A stretch of 64,000 nt of DNA, taken from assembly GCF_001612785.1 (NCBI RefSeq), contig NZ_BDBC01000007.1:62001-126000 (forward strand). The letters are read 5' to 3'. The notes beneath the pieces are model-generated. The model had not been told where the DNA came from and did not search any database. It saw only the letters and a list, made by a program, of their open reading frames with translations. This document shows positions 42,004 through 49,439 of this stretch, piece after piece; positions within the stretch are counted from its first letter, which is position 1, and each line of letters opens with the position of its first letter. The position numbers and the translations under genes are program-made. Origin of the DNA: Nocardia beijingensis NBRC 16342. Its GTDB lineage: Bacteria; Actinomycetota; Actinomycetes; Mycobacteriales; Mycobacteriaceae.

Positions 42004-42756
42004 CTATTCGGCGAACGGGGACATTCGGACCATGGTCTGGAAACCCGCCCCGTTGAGCCAATGAATCCGGCCCTCCGGCATCGCCTTCGCCTCCGCCCGG
42101 AAAGCGGCGACGGCGTGCCGTTTGAATTCCAGTCGCGGGTGGCGGCGCAGCAGTTCGGCGACCCATTCCCGGTCCAATTCCGCCAGGCGCGTCCCGAGCA
42201 CGTCCACCGAGGCTCCCGCGGAGACGAAGCCGCCGGGGTCGCCGAGATCGTCGGCGACGCCGGGCGTGAGGTGGGCGGCGACGGCCGCGCCGATCGCTTC
42301 GGCCCGTTCCGGCGGCGCGCCGGCGCCCAGTGCGAGAGCGACTGCCCGTTCGCCGCCGACCACGGCGAAACACCGGCCGGGCGTGGGATGTTCGAGGTGC
42401 AGGTCGTGCAGGAGGCAGGAGACGTAGACGAGTTCGTCGTCGTAGGCGGCGCCGTCGAGATCGGCCAGGACCCGGCCGAAGTAGTAGGTCCGCAGCGAAT
42501 GGTTCAGCATGTGCGGCGACAGCGACTCGCACGCCTCGGTCTCCGCCGCGACGGCGAGCGCGGAATCGGGTAACCGCAGACCGGCGAACTCCAGTCTTCC
42601 GCGACCGCGCCTGCCCAGCGCCAGCCGGACCCGGTTGGTCACCATGGCGGGCAGCGTGCGGGCGGTCGCGACGGCCAACCCGCGGCGTTGCTGTCTCGAC
42701 AGCGCGCCGCCGGTGCTGGTGGCCCATGCCCAGTCGAGGCCCGTCGGTGCGGCCAC
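42004..42756 (-). CDS. HD-domain protein, cyanamide-hydratase-like
   Basis: A 250-residue metal-dependent hydrolase-like protein. The HD residues are His86 (PHMLNHSLRTYYFG), His117-Asp118 (CLLHDLHLEHP) and His162 (AAVAAHLTPG), followed by GVSVDVLG-like metal-contact sequence (SAGASVDVLGTRLAEL). The stretch SLSPHMLNHSLRTYYFG is typical of the cyanamide-hydratase/HD subfamily. GTG at 42756 has a strong AAGGAGG. Divergent from the GlxA-type regulator, its likely controller. Substrate unknown. Confidence 0.85.
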   Translation of the reverse strand: MAAPTGLDWAWATSTGGALSRQQRRGLAVATARTLPAMVTNRVRLALGRRGRGRLEFAGLRLPDSALAVAAETEACESLSPHMLNHSLRTYYFGRVLADLDGAAYDDELVYVSCLLHDLHLEHPTPGRCFAVVGGERAVALALGAGAPPERAEAIGAAVAAHLTPGVADDLGDPGGFVSAGASVDVLGTRLAELDREWVAELLRRHPRLEFKRHAVAAFRAEAKAMPEGRIHWLNGAGFQTMVRMSPFAE

Positions 42757-42868
42757 GATGCCCTCCTTCTGATCGGAACTCGGTGTGCGTCGAGTCAAGC
42801 GGGCGTTCGGATGCGCGACGAGTGGCGCGAATGACAGTATCGCTCGGATTTCTGCCAAACTGGGGACG

Positions 42869-43816
42869 ATGAGGCAGGTGGTGGCGCTCGCGCTGGACGG
42901 AGTGATGACCTTCGACCTGGCCTGCGCCGTTCAAGCATTCCGGCACGGGCCGGGCAAGACCGGCGAACCGTCCGGGTTCGAGATGCGGACCTGTGGATTG
43001 CGTCCCGGGCCGGTATGGACACCCAATGGTTTCGAATTGCGGGTGGAGCACGGGCTGGAGGCGTTGGCGGAAGCCGATGTCGTCGTCGTGCCCGGCATCG
43101 GCATCCCGACGCTGCCCACCCCGCCGGAGGCGCTGACCGCGTTGCGCGACGCGGCGGAGCGCGGCGCGACCATGGTGAGCATCTGCGTCGGCGCGTTCGT
43201 CCTGGCCGAGGCCGGGCTGCTGGACGGGCGGCCCGCGACGACGCATTGGGCCTACTGCGGCGAATTCGCCGAGCGGTATCCGGCTGTGCGACTGGACCCG
43301 AAGGCCCTGTACGTCGACGACGGTAACGTGCTGACGTCGGCCGGACTGTCGGCAGGACTCGACCTGTGTCTGCACCTCGTGCGCAGGGAGCTGGGCGCGC
43401 ACGCGGCGGCGGAGCTGGCCAGGTGGAACGTCACCGCGCCGCACCGGGAAGGCAATCAGGCGCAATACATTCCGGACGCGTCTGCCGGGCGTGCGGATGG
43501 CGGGCTGGCCGCCACGCTGGCGTGGGCGGTGGCGGAACCCGCTGCCGCGGTGGATGTTCCGGCGCTCGCCGCGCACGCCCTGATGAGCGAGCGCACCTTT
43601 GTGCGGCGTTTCAAGGCGGAAGTCGGCACCACACCGCGGCGGTGGCTGGATGCCCAGCGCACCGCGCGTGCGCGTGAACTTCTGGAAACCACGCGTTTGC
43701 CAGTGGAAGTCGTCGCGGCGAAGGCGGGGTTCGGCAGCGTCACCGCGCTGCGCGTGCACCTGCGCGCGGCGACGGGCGCCACGCCGGCGGCGTATCGCCG
43801 GTCGTTGGGGCGGTGA
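42869..43816 (+). CDS. GlxA-family transcriptional regulator (DJ-1/PfpI domain plus AraC helix-turn-helix)
   Basis: A 315-residue regulator. Residues 1-185 form a DJ-1/PfpI-like domain (VVALALDGVMTFDLACAVQAF, then MVSICVGAFVLAEAGLLDGR with the nucleophile-position Cys, and THWAYCGEFAERYP). Residues 215-310 are an AraC DNA-binding domain (MSERTFVRRFKAEVGTTPRRWL, PVEVVAAKAGFGSVTALRVHL). ATG at 42869 is preceded by GGGGA. It is 112 bp from the divergent HD gene and is the likely controller of it. Confidence 0.93.
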   Translation: MRQVVALALDGVMTFDLACAVQAFRHGPGKTGEPSGFEMRTCGLRPGPVWTPNGFELRVEHGLEALAEADVVVVPGIGIPTLPTPPEALTALRDAAERGATMVSICVGAFVLAEAGLLDGRPATTHWAYCGEFAERYPAVRLDPKALYVDDGNVLTSAGLSAGLDLCLHLVRRELGAHAAAELARWNVTAPHREGNQAQYIPDASAGRADGGLAATLAWAVAEPAAAVDVPALAAHALMSERTFVRRFKAEVGTTPRRWLDAQRTARARELLETTRLPVEVVAAKAGFGSVTALRVHLRAATGATPAAYRRSLGR

Positions 43817-44160
43817 GCACGCCGCTGTGAACCGCCCGGTTCGGTGAATGCCGTTGCGATGGAGCCGATTCGGGCACTCAGCGCCCGGTGCTCGAAGTGC
43901 GGGCGGATGTGGTGGTGTCCCACGTCACACCGGAGTACGCGAAATTCCCACGGACCAACGGGTTTAGCCCGTTGGGGAAGGGGGTAATGATCTTGTCGAG
44001 AGACTTCGTGTATTCGTACCTTATGCTTGGCGTGTTCTTCCTTCCGCATCACCCAGTCGGATTACTGGCGGTTAACTGATCGACTGAACGACTTCCATAC
44101 CGATATCGGACCCGCGATGCCGCGGCGCACGGCGAGATCGACGCGAGAGGTGGATGGAGC
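43817..44160. other. 344-bp intergenic region with stem-loop and promoter-like boxes
   Basis: A stem-loop at 43955-43975 (CCAACGGG, 5-nt loop, CCCGTTGG) lies in its centre. A 63-codon frame at 43888-44079 has no ribosome site and is probably not a gene. The second half is AT-rich for this genome. A SigB-type promoter match starts at 43962. GAGAGGTGGATGG precedes the small gene at 44161. Confidence 0.5.
43962..43987 (+). promoter_or_regulatory. Possible SigB/SigF-type stress promoter
   Basis: GTTT (43962-43965), a 16-nt spacer and GGGTAA (43982-43987) match the GTTT-N15-17-GGGTAT consensus at nine of ten positions. It would read toward the 58-residue gene, with a leader of about 165 nt. It overlaps the stem-loop at 43955-43975. 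Confidence 0.3.
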
Positions 44161-44337
44161 ATGGCCGATCTGGAGACATTCGAGTTCGAGACATCGAGCA
44201 CCCCGCTGCGCCGGGCCGCCGGACGGCTGCGCGCGGTGCTGCCGCCCGGGTGGCGCGTCGAGATCGTCGAGGCGCCACCCCGGCGTTACGGCGGCAACCG
44301 TGCGCCGCTGCTGCGGGTGGTCATGCCACCGGAGTGA
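44161..44337 (+). CDS. Small 58-residue hypothetical protein
   Basis: ATG at 44161 follows GAGAGGTGGATGGAG. The predicted protein starts MADLETFEFETSSTPLRRAA and continues GRLRAVLPPGWRVEIVEAPP, ending RVVMPPE. It has the codon bias of a real actinobacterial gene, with high G or C in third positions, and a compact helix-then-strand pattern. No family recognised. Its stop abuts that of the convergent aldehyde dehydrogenase gene (no gap). Confidence 0.6.
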   Translation: MADLETFEFETSSTPLRRAAGRLRAVLPPGWRVEIVEAPPRRYGGNRAPLLRVVMPPE

Positions 44338-45783
44338 TCAACCGGTCCAGCCGAGCGGCATGAGCAGCGACTTCTGCTCGCAGAACGAATCGAGACCCTC
44401 CGGGCCGTTCTCGCGTCCGAGGCCGGAGGCCTTGTAGCCGCCGAACGGCGAACTCGGGTCGAACGCGTACCAGTTGATCGCGTAGGTGCCGGTGCGCACC
44501 CGCGCCGCGATCTCGGCGCCGTGTTCGACGTCGGTGGTCCACACCGAACCGGCGAGGCCGTAGACCGAGTCGTTGGCGATGGCCACGGCCTCGTCCTCGG
44601 TCTCGTACGGGATCACCGACAGCACCGGCCCGAAGATCTCCTCCTGGGCGATGGTGGACTTGTTGTCCACGTCGGCGAAGATCGTCGGCTCGACGAACCA
44701 GCCCCGGTCCAGCCCTTCCGGGCGGCCGCCGCCGAGCACGAGTCGCGCGCCCTCGGCCTTGCCCTTGGCGATATAGCCCTCCACCCGCTCGCGCTGGCGC
44801 TCGGAGATCAGCGGGCCCAGCTGCACGGCCGGGTCGTTCGGATCGCCCACCTTCATCGTCTTCACATGCTCGACCAGCGCGTCGAGGATCTCGTCGTACC
44901 TGCTGCGCGGGGCGAGGATGCGGGTCTGCGCGACACAGCCCTGGCCGCTGTTCATCAGGCCGGAGAACGCGAGCACGGGGATGCCGGCCGCCAGGTCCAT
45001 GTCGGGCAGCAGGATCGCCGCCGACTTGCCGCCGAGTTCGAGCGAGACGCTCTTGAGCTGACCGGTGGCGATGGCGCCGATCTTGCGGCCGACCGCGGTG
45101 CTTCCGGTGAAGGTCACCTTGTCCACGCCGGGGTGGGAGACGAGGTACTCGGCCGCGTCGGGCTCGGCGGGCAGCACCGAGAGCACGCCTTCGGGCAGAC
45201 CCGCTTCGGTGAAGATGTCGGCGACCAGGTTCGCCGTGAGCGGAGTCAGCGGGGCGGGCTTCAGCACCATGGTGCAGCCGGCCAGCAGGGCGGGCGCGAG
45301 TTTGTTGACCGCGAGGAACAAGGGGACGTTCCACGCGGTCACCGCCGCGACGACACCGCGCGGCTCGCGGCTGACCCGCGTGGTGCCGAACCCGCCGACC
45401 CGGGTCTCCGACCACGGGAAGGACTCCGCCAGGGCCGCGTAGGCGTCCAGCGCGGCGACCGCGGGAAGCTGGTTCAGCGTCATCGCGATCATCTGCGGCG
45501 CGCCGACCTCGGCGATCAGCGCGGCGAGCAGGTCGGCGGAACGCTGTTCGATCAGCCGGGCGGCGCGGGTGAGCACCTCGGCGCGCTGCTTCGGCGGCGT
45601 GGCGGGCCACGGCCCATGGTCGAAGGCGTGCCTGGCCGCGGCGACCGCGGCGTCGACGTCGGCCCGGCTCACCGCGGGGACGCTGCCCACCGGCTCGACC
45701 GTGGCCGGCGAGATGACCTGGATGCGCTCGGCGGTGGCTGGCGCGGTCCAGCGGCCGCCGATGAACAAGCTGTCGTAATGCAT
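44338..45783 (-). CDS. NAD-dependent aldehyde dehydrogenase (Rv0223c-like)
   Basis: A 481-residue ALDH. The NAD-binding region has ITAWNVPLFLAVNKLAPAL and FTGSTAVGRKI, the catalytic Glu is in LELGGKSA, and the catalytic Cys near residue 285 is in NSGQGCVAQTRI. It ends with the conserved PFGGYKASGLGRENG block. It oxidises an aldehyde to the acid. ATG at 45783. A strong KstR-type box lies directly upstream, suggesting a role in sterol or lipid catabolism. M. tuberculosis has an aldehyde dehydrogenase at the same place (Rv0223c) next to the methyltransferase Rv0224c. Confidence 0.93.
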   Translation of the reverse strand: MHYDSLFIGGRWTAPATAERIQVISPATVEPVGSVPAVSRADVDAAVAAARHAFDHGPWPATPPKQRAEVLTRAARLIEQRSADLLAALIAEVGAPQMIAMTLNQLPAVAALDAYAALAESFPWSETRVGGFGTTRVSREPRGVVAAVTAWNVPLFLAVNKLAPALLAGCTMVLKPAPLTPLTANLVADIFTEAGLPEGVLSVLPAEPDAAEYLVSHPGVDKVTFTGSTAVGRKIGAIATGQLKSVSLELGGKSAAILLPDMDLAAGIPVLAFSGLMNSGQGCVAQTRILAPRSRYDEILDALVEHVKTMKVGDPNDPAVQLGPLISERQRERVEGYIAKGKAEGARLVLGGGRPEGLDRGWFVEPTIFADVDNKSTIAQEEIFGPVLSVIPYETEDEAVAIANDSVYGLAGSVWTTDVEHGAEIAARVRTGTYAINWYAFDPSSPFGGYKASGLGRENGPEGLDSFCEQKSLLMPLGWTG

Positions 45784-45785
45784 GA

Positions 45786-45830
45786 GAACACGTTACAGTT
45801 TTCCTCCCCGATTGTCTGTAACCTGTTCTA
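45786..45830 (-). promoter_or_regulatory. Probable KstR operator upstream of the aldehyde dehydrogenase gene
   Basis: TGTAACCTGTTCTA at 45817-45830 matches the KstR consensus TnnAACnnGTTnnA at every fixed position. A second near-match (GAGAACACGTTACA, 45784-45797, first T replaced) lies next to the start codon. The two halves form a 13-bp inverted repeat, 45786-45798 and 45816-45828, with one mismatch. A site between promoter and start fits repression relieved by a cholesterol-derived CoA ester. Confidence 0.6.
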
Positions 45831-45992
45831 GTTTTGCGACGCGGCGACGCTCTGGCCAGTGTGAATCCCGACCTCTCGGTTCGCTTTTCGCAGAACGCAC
45901 TATTGCGTTCTGTTGCTGGAGGGGGGATGCTGGAGCGGCATATCAGCTCGCTCCATTACCGAACCGTTACCGCAAACTGGGGAGTCCGAGTC

Positions 45993-46304
45993 ATGGCGGT
46001 GCAAGTGATCGGCCGGTCGTTGATGACAAGTGATCAGACCGAGCATCAGGCGAAATGTGTCGGCAGCGGCGGGTGGGTGGTCTCCTTCCTACCCGGACGC
46101 ACCCTGACGATCGAGCAGGCGACGGCGGCTATGCAGGCGGCGGAGGCGGTCGCCACGGTAGGGATGCTGGCCGATCTGGTCGGCCTCACCACGCTGGAGA
46201 CCGTCGGGTTGGCTATGCGCGAATCGCCGTGGAGCGAGCCCGTGCACGCGCCGTGCGGAAAGCGGCACTGGCGCCGCGGGTGGCTGGAGCCTTGCGTCGG
46301 CTAA
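45993..46304 (+). CDS. Hypothetical protein
   Basis: A 103-residue protein from ATG at 45993, which has GGGGAG at 8 nt. An in-frame ATG at 45927 after GGAGGGGGG would extend it by 22 residues. The core is CVGSGGWVVSFLPGRTLTIEQATAAMQAAEAVATVG, then GLTTLETVGLAMRESPW, a small mixed fold. The tail is basic and contains two cysteines. I do not recognise a family with certainty. The end overlaps the methyltransferase by 4 bp in convergent orientation. Confidence 0.55.
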   Translation: MAVQVIGRSLMTSDQTEHQAKCVGSGGWVVSFLPGRTLTIEQATAAMQAAEAVATVGMLADLVGLTTLETVGLAMRESPWSEPVHAPCGKRHWRRGWLEPCVG

Positions 46305-47086
46305 CTTTTGGTTGCCACCACGACCAAATTGCTGACAAGTAGCTCACGCACCATCGGGACCCGGACCAACCACCACGCCCAGCGGGGGTGATACCGCGGG
46401 AACACTGTGTGCACCTCCGCCGGAGTGCTTGCCGCCCAGCGCAATCCGTCCGCGGCCCGTACCGGGAACAGCGACGTGCCGAACCTGTTCTTGGGTTCGC
46501 GCCCGTGCTTGCGCCGATACCGCCGGGCGGCGTACTCGCCGCCGAGGTAGTGCCACGGTCCGGTCTCGTGACCGCCGAACGGGCCGTGCCACACCGTGTA
46601 GGAGAGCACGATCAATCCGCCCGGCCTGGTCACCCGCACCATCTCGTCGGCCATCACCCACGGCTTCGAGACGTGCTCGGCGACGTTCGACGAGAAACAG
46701 ATGTCGACCGCGTCGTCGCGGAACGGCAGCGCCATCCCCGACCCGCGCACCGCGCCCGCCACCGAGAGGCCTGCGGCGTGCATCTCCCTCGGGTCGGGCT
46801 CCACCGGAATGTAGCGCGCCCCCGTACGGGCGAACTCGTCCGCGAAGTAGCCCGGACCGCCGCCGACGTCGAGTATCGTCGCTCCGTCCAGCGACCGGCC
46901 GGTGAGGTCGGCGTAGAAGTCGGCGATCATCGCCGCGCTGTCGACGGCCAGACCCCCGTAGAACAGGGCCGGGTCGGTCTGCTCGAACCGGAAACTGCCG
47001 AGCAGCCGCAGCGACCGGCGCAGGGTCGCCCTGCCGGCGAACCGGGGCTGGCTGCTGCGTGTCGGCGTCTTCGCGGCTTTGAGCAC
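46301..47086 (-). CDS. mtrP: Class I SAM-dependent methyltransferase, MtrP (Rv0224c-like)
   Basis: A 261-residue methyltransferase. It has RATLRRSLRLLGSFRFEQTD near the N terminus, the SAM motif ILDVGGGPGYFADEF, IPVEPDPREMHAAG, FSSNVAEHVSKPW, then VTRPGGLIVLSYTVWHGPFGGHE and a long YLGGEYAARRYRRKHGREPKNRFG block. These correspond closely to what I recall of Rv0224c. The corynebacterial orthologue MtrP is reported to be needed for trehalose mycolate transport. Start is GTG at 47086, chosen by length; no clear ribosome site. Divergent from the glycosyltransferase by 115 bp. Confidence 0.88.
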   Translation of the reverse strand: MLKAAKTPTRSSQPRFAGRATLRRSLRLLGSFRFEQTDPALFYGGLAVDSAAMIADFYADLTGRSLDGATILDVGGGPGYFADEFARTGARYIPVEPDPREMHAAGLSVAGAVRGSGMALPFRDDAVDICFSSNVAEHVSKPWVMADEMVRVTRPGGLIVLSYTVWHGPFGGHETGPWHYLGGEYAARRYRRKHGREPKNRFGTSLFPVRAADGLRWAASTPAEVHTVFPRYHPRWAWWLVRVPMVRELLVSNLVVVATKS

Positions 47087-47201
47087 GGCGCCGAGTCTCG
47101 CACAACCGCGATGCCGGGCTGCTCGGGCGGGTGCTCGGGTTAGGGTGTAGCGCGACATCCGACGTTCCCACCGGGACCTACTGACCGAGAGAAGCTCCAC
47201 C

Positions 47202-48374
47202 GTGCGCGAAGTCCTCCTGCTCTGCTGGCGTGACACCGGGCACCCGCAGGGCGGCGGCAGCGAGCGGTACCTCGAGCAGGTCGGCGCTCAGCTCGCGGCG
47301 CGCGGGGTCAAGGTCACGCTGCGCACCGCCCGCTATCCCGGCGCGGCGCGGCGCGAACACGTCGACGGCATCGATATCAGCAGGGCCGGCGGCCGCTACA
47401 CGGTGTATCCGCGCGCGCTGGCCGCGCTGCTGCTCGGCAGGATCGGTCTGGGTCCGTTGCGCGGCGTGCGGCCGGACGCGGTGATCGACACCCAGAACGG
47501 CATACCGTTCTTCGCCAGGGCCGTCACCTCGGCCCCGTCGGTGGTGCTGGTGCACCACGGCCACCGTGAACAGTGGCCGGTCGCGGGCAGGCTGGTCGGC
47601 CGCGTCGGCTGGTGGATCGAGTCGCGGCTGTCGCCCCGCGTGCACCGCCGCAATCAATATCTGACCGTTTCGCTGCCGTCGGCGGAGGAATTGGCCACGC
47701 TCGGTGTCGACCGCTCGCGGATAGCAGTGGTTCGCAACGGAGCCGAACCTGTTCCAGTGGACGCCCCCACCGGCGCCGCGGAAACCCGCACTCCCGCACC
47801 AACTGTCGTGGTGCTGTCCCGTCTGGTGCCGCACAAGCAGATCGAGGACGCCCTCGCGGCCGTGGCCCTGCTGCGCGACCGCGTCCCGGGTCTGCGCCTC
47901 GACGTCATCGGCGACGGCTGGTGGGCGGACAACCTCCGGGACAACGCCCGCGAACTCGGCATCGCCGACGCGGTCACCTTCCACGGGCACGTGGACGAGC
48001 GGCGCAAGCACGAACTCCTCGCCCGCGCGTGGGTGCACGTGCTGCCCTCCCGGAAAGAGGGCTGGGGACTCGCGGTGATCGAGGCGGCGCAGCACGGTGT
48101 GCCGACGGTCGGCTACCGCAGTTCCCGCGGCCTCACCGATTCCATCGTCGACGGCGCCACCGGAATCCTGGTCGACGACGTCACCCAGTTGGCCGACGCC
48201 GTCGGTGACCTGCTGGACGATCCGGGCGCACGCACGGTCATGGGGGAGAAGGCCCGCGCCCGCGCTCGCGAATTCTCTTGGGAGCAAACCGGTAACGGGG
48301 TTTACGAAGTGCTGGCGGCGGCTGCGAGGGGCGAGCACACGAGCGGATTGATCGCGCCACGGACGGTCGGCTGA
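47202..48374 (+). CDS. GT4-family glycosyltransferase (Rv0225-like)
   Basis: A 390-residue GT-B glycosyltransferase. The N-terminal domain has WRDTGHPQGGGSERYLEQVG, with the acceptor-side glycine loop. The C-terminal donor domain has VVLSRLVPHKQIEDALAAV, DVIGDGWWADNLRDNAREL, FHGHVDERRKHELLARAWVHVLPSRKEGWGLAVIEAAQHG, which holds the E-x7-E motif. GTG at 47202. It probably transfers a sugar in cell-envelope glycan synthesis. The gene stands where Rv0225 stands in M. tuberculosis. Confidence 0.9.
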   Translation: MREVLLLCWRDTGHPQGGGSERYLEQVGAQLAARGVKVTLRTARYPGAARREHVDGIDISRAGGRYTVYPRALAALLLGRIGLGPLRGVRPDAVIDTQNGIPFFARAVTSAPSVVLVHHGHREQWPVAGRLVGRVGWWIESRLSPRVHRRNQYLTVSLPSAEELATLGVDRSRIAVVRNGAEPVPVDAPTGAAETRTPAPTVVVLSRLVPHKQIEDALAAVALLRDRVPGLRLDVIGDGWWADNLRDNARELGIADAVTFHGHVDERRKHELLARAWVHVLPSRKEGWGLAVIEAAQHGVPTVGYRSSRGLTDSIVDGATGILVDDVTQLADAVGDLLDDPGARTVMGEKARARAREFSWEQTGNGVYEVLAAAARGEHTSGLIAPRTVG

Positions 48375-48416
48375 GTTGTCGCCGCCGGGCGGTGACGAGG
48401 CGGCACGGTAGCCGGT

Positions 48417-49022
48417 TCATGCCGGGGGAGCCCACAGCGCGTTGGGCCGGGGGTGCGCTGTCCGAAGTACGTCGAGGACTTCGGGGAGTTCGGTGACGCC
48501 GTCGTCGGCGAGGAAGTGGCCCGCACCGGGGATCGTTCGCGCGGTGACGCCGAGCAGGGCGGCGAGGCGGTCGGTGTGCGCGGTGGGGACGCACTCGTCC
48601 GCGTCGGAGCGGAAAACGGTCAGCCGGGTCACATGCGCGGGGATCGCCCGCACGTCGCAGCCGGATGCGATGTAGCCGTCGAGGTTCGGCAGCGCGGGTA
48701 GCGGGTCGAGGAAGCCCGCGACCAGTACCAGGTGGCCGAGCCGCCACCGGCCGGGAAGCGCCGCGAGGTAGCGCAGGATGGTCAGGCAGCCGAGGCTGTG
48801 CGCGACCACGGCGGTGCCCTCGTCGGGAGTGCCGACGGCCCTCGCGGTGGCGGCGAGCCACGCATCCGGATCGGGATCACCGGGGTCGGGCATGGCGGGG
48901 ATGTGGGCCGGGATGCCTACGGCTGCGAGGCGGTCGGCGAGCCAAGGGAACCAGTGGTCGCCGGGCGTCGCGTGGTAGCCGTGGATGACAACGGTGCGGG
49001 TGGGTGTTGGTCGTGAGGTCAC
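48417..49022 (-). CDS. RBBP9/YdeN-like serine hydrolase
   Basis: A 201-residue alpha/beta hydrolase. VVIHGYHATPGDHWFPWLAD is the N-terminal family motif, the nucleophile is Ser76 in VVAHSLGC, DADECVP holds the acid, and IPGAGHFLADDG the histidine. This is the short RBBP9/YdeN class. GTG at 49022. A MerR-type promoter ends about 2 nt before the start, so the transcript is probably leaderless. The divergent MerR gene is its probable regulator. Confidence 0.88.
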   Translation of the reverse strand: MTSRPTPTRTVVIHGYHATPGDHWFPWLADRLAAVGIPAHIPAMPDPGDPDPDAWLAATARAVGTPDEGTAVVAHSLGCLTILRYLAALPGRWRLGHLVLVAGFLDPLPALPNLDGYIASGCDVRAIPAHVTRLTVFRSDADECVPTAHTDRLAALLGVTARTIPGAGHFLADDGVTELPEVLDVLRTAHPRPNALWAPPA

Positions 49023-49030
49023 GGTGCCCG

Positions 49031-49062
49031 ACGGTAGGAGTTCACGTCGGCGTGAAGGTCAA
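49031..49062 (-). promoter_or_regulatory. MerR-type promoter with dyad in an elongated spacer
   Basis: On the minus strand TTGACC (49062-49057) and TACCGT (49036-49031) are separated by 20 bp, the over-long spacer typical of MerR targets. The spacer holds the dyad TTCACG-TCGG-CGTGAA (49041-49056 on the plus strand), a perfect 6-bp palindrome. Transcription would start near 49024, at the edge of the GTG at 49022. Confidence 0.65.
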
Positions 49063-49076
49063 GCTGAGGAGGACAA

Positions 49077-49424
49077 GTGCTCATCGGGGAACTCGCGGAA
49101 CGCACCGGGGTGAGTGCGCGCGCCCTGCGGCACTACGAGGAGAAAGAGCTGCTGGTGCCCGAGCGTGACGCGAACGGATACCGGCATTACGCCGAGTCCG
49201 CCGTCGCCGTGGTCGCGCAGATTCGGGTCATGCTCGGAGCGGGGCTGAACGCCGCTGCCATCCGGCGGTACCTGGACTGTGTGCGCGACGGTGAGCACGG
49301 CCTCAGCGTCGACATGTGCCCCGAGCTGCGGGACGAACTCGACCGCATCGCCGCGCGACTCACCGCGCAGCAGACGGCGCTGGAGGCGACGCGGCGCAGG
49401 CTGGACGCGCTGCGGAGCGCGTGA
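49077..49424 (+). CDS. MerR-family transcriptional regulator
   Basis: A 115-residue MerR protein with MLIGELAERTGVSARALRHYEEKELL, a second helical region VVAQIRVMLGAGLNAAAIRRYLDC and a C-terminal helix ending TRRRLDALRSA. Cysteines at YLDCVRDG and VDMCPEL may bind a ligand or metal, but the pattern is not a standard metal site. GTG at 49077 has GAGGAGG at 4 nt. It is related to the MerR gene at 23734. Its dyad-bearing target promoter lies in the gap to the divergent hydrolase. Confidence 0.92.
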   Translation: MLIGELAERTGVSARALRHYEEKELLVPERDANGYRHYAESAVAVVAQIRVMLGAGLNAAAIRRYLDCVRDGEHGLSVDMCPELRDELDRIAARLTAQQTALEATRRRLDALRSA

Positions 49425-49439
49425 CGGCGAGCGCCGTGA

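Noticed and set aside
43888..44079. 63-codon frame ending LPHHPVGLLAVN with a hydrophobic patch
   Set aside because: No ribosome site, and it spans a stem-loop and promoter-like boxes; the hydrophobic patch comes from an AT-rich stretch.
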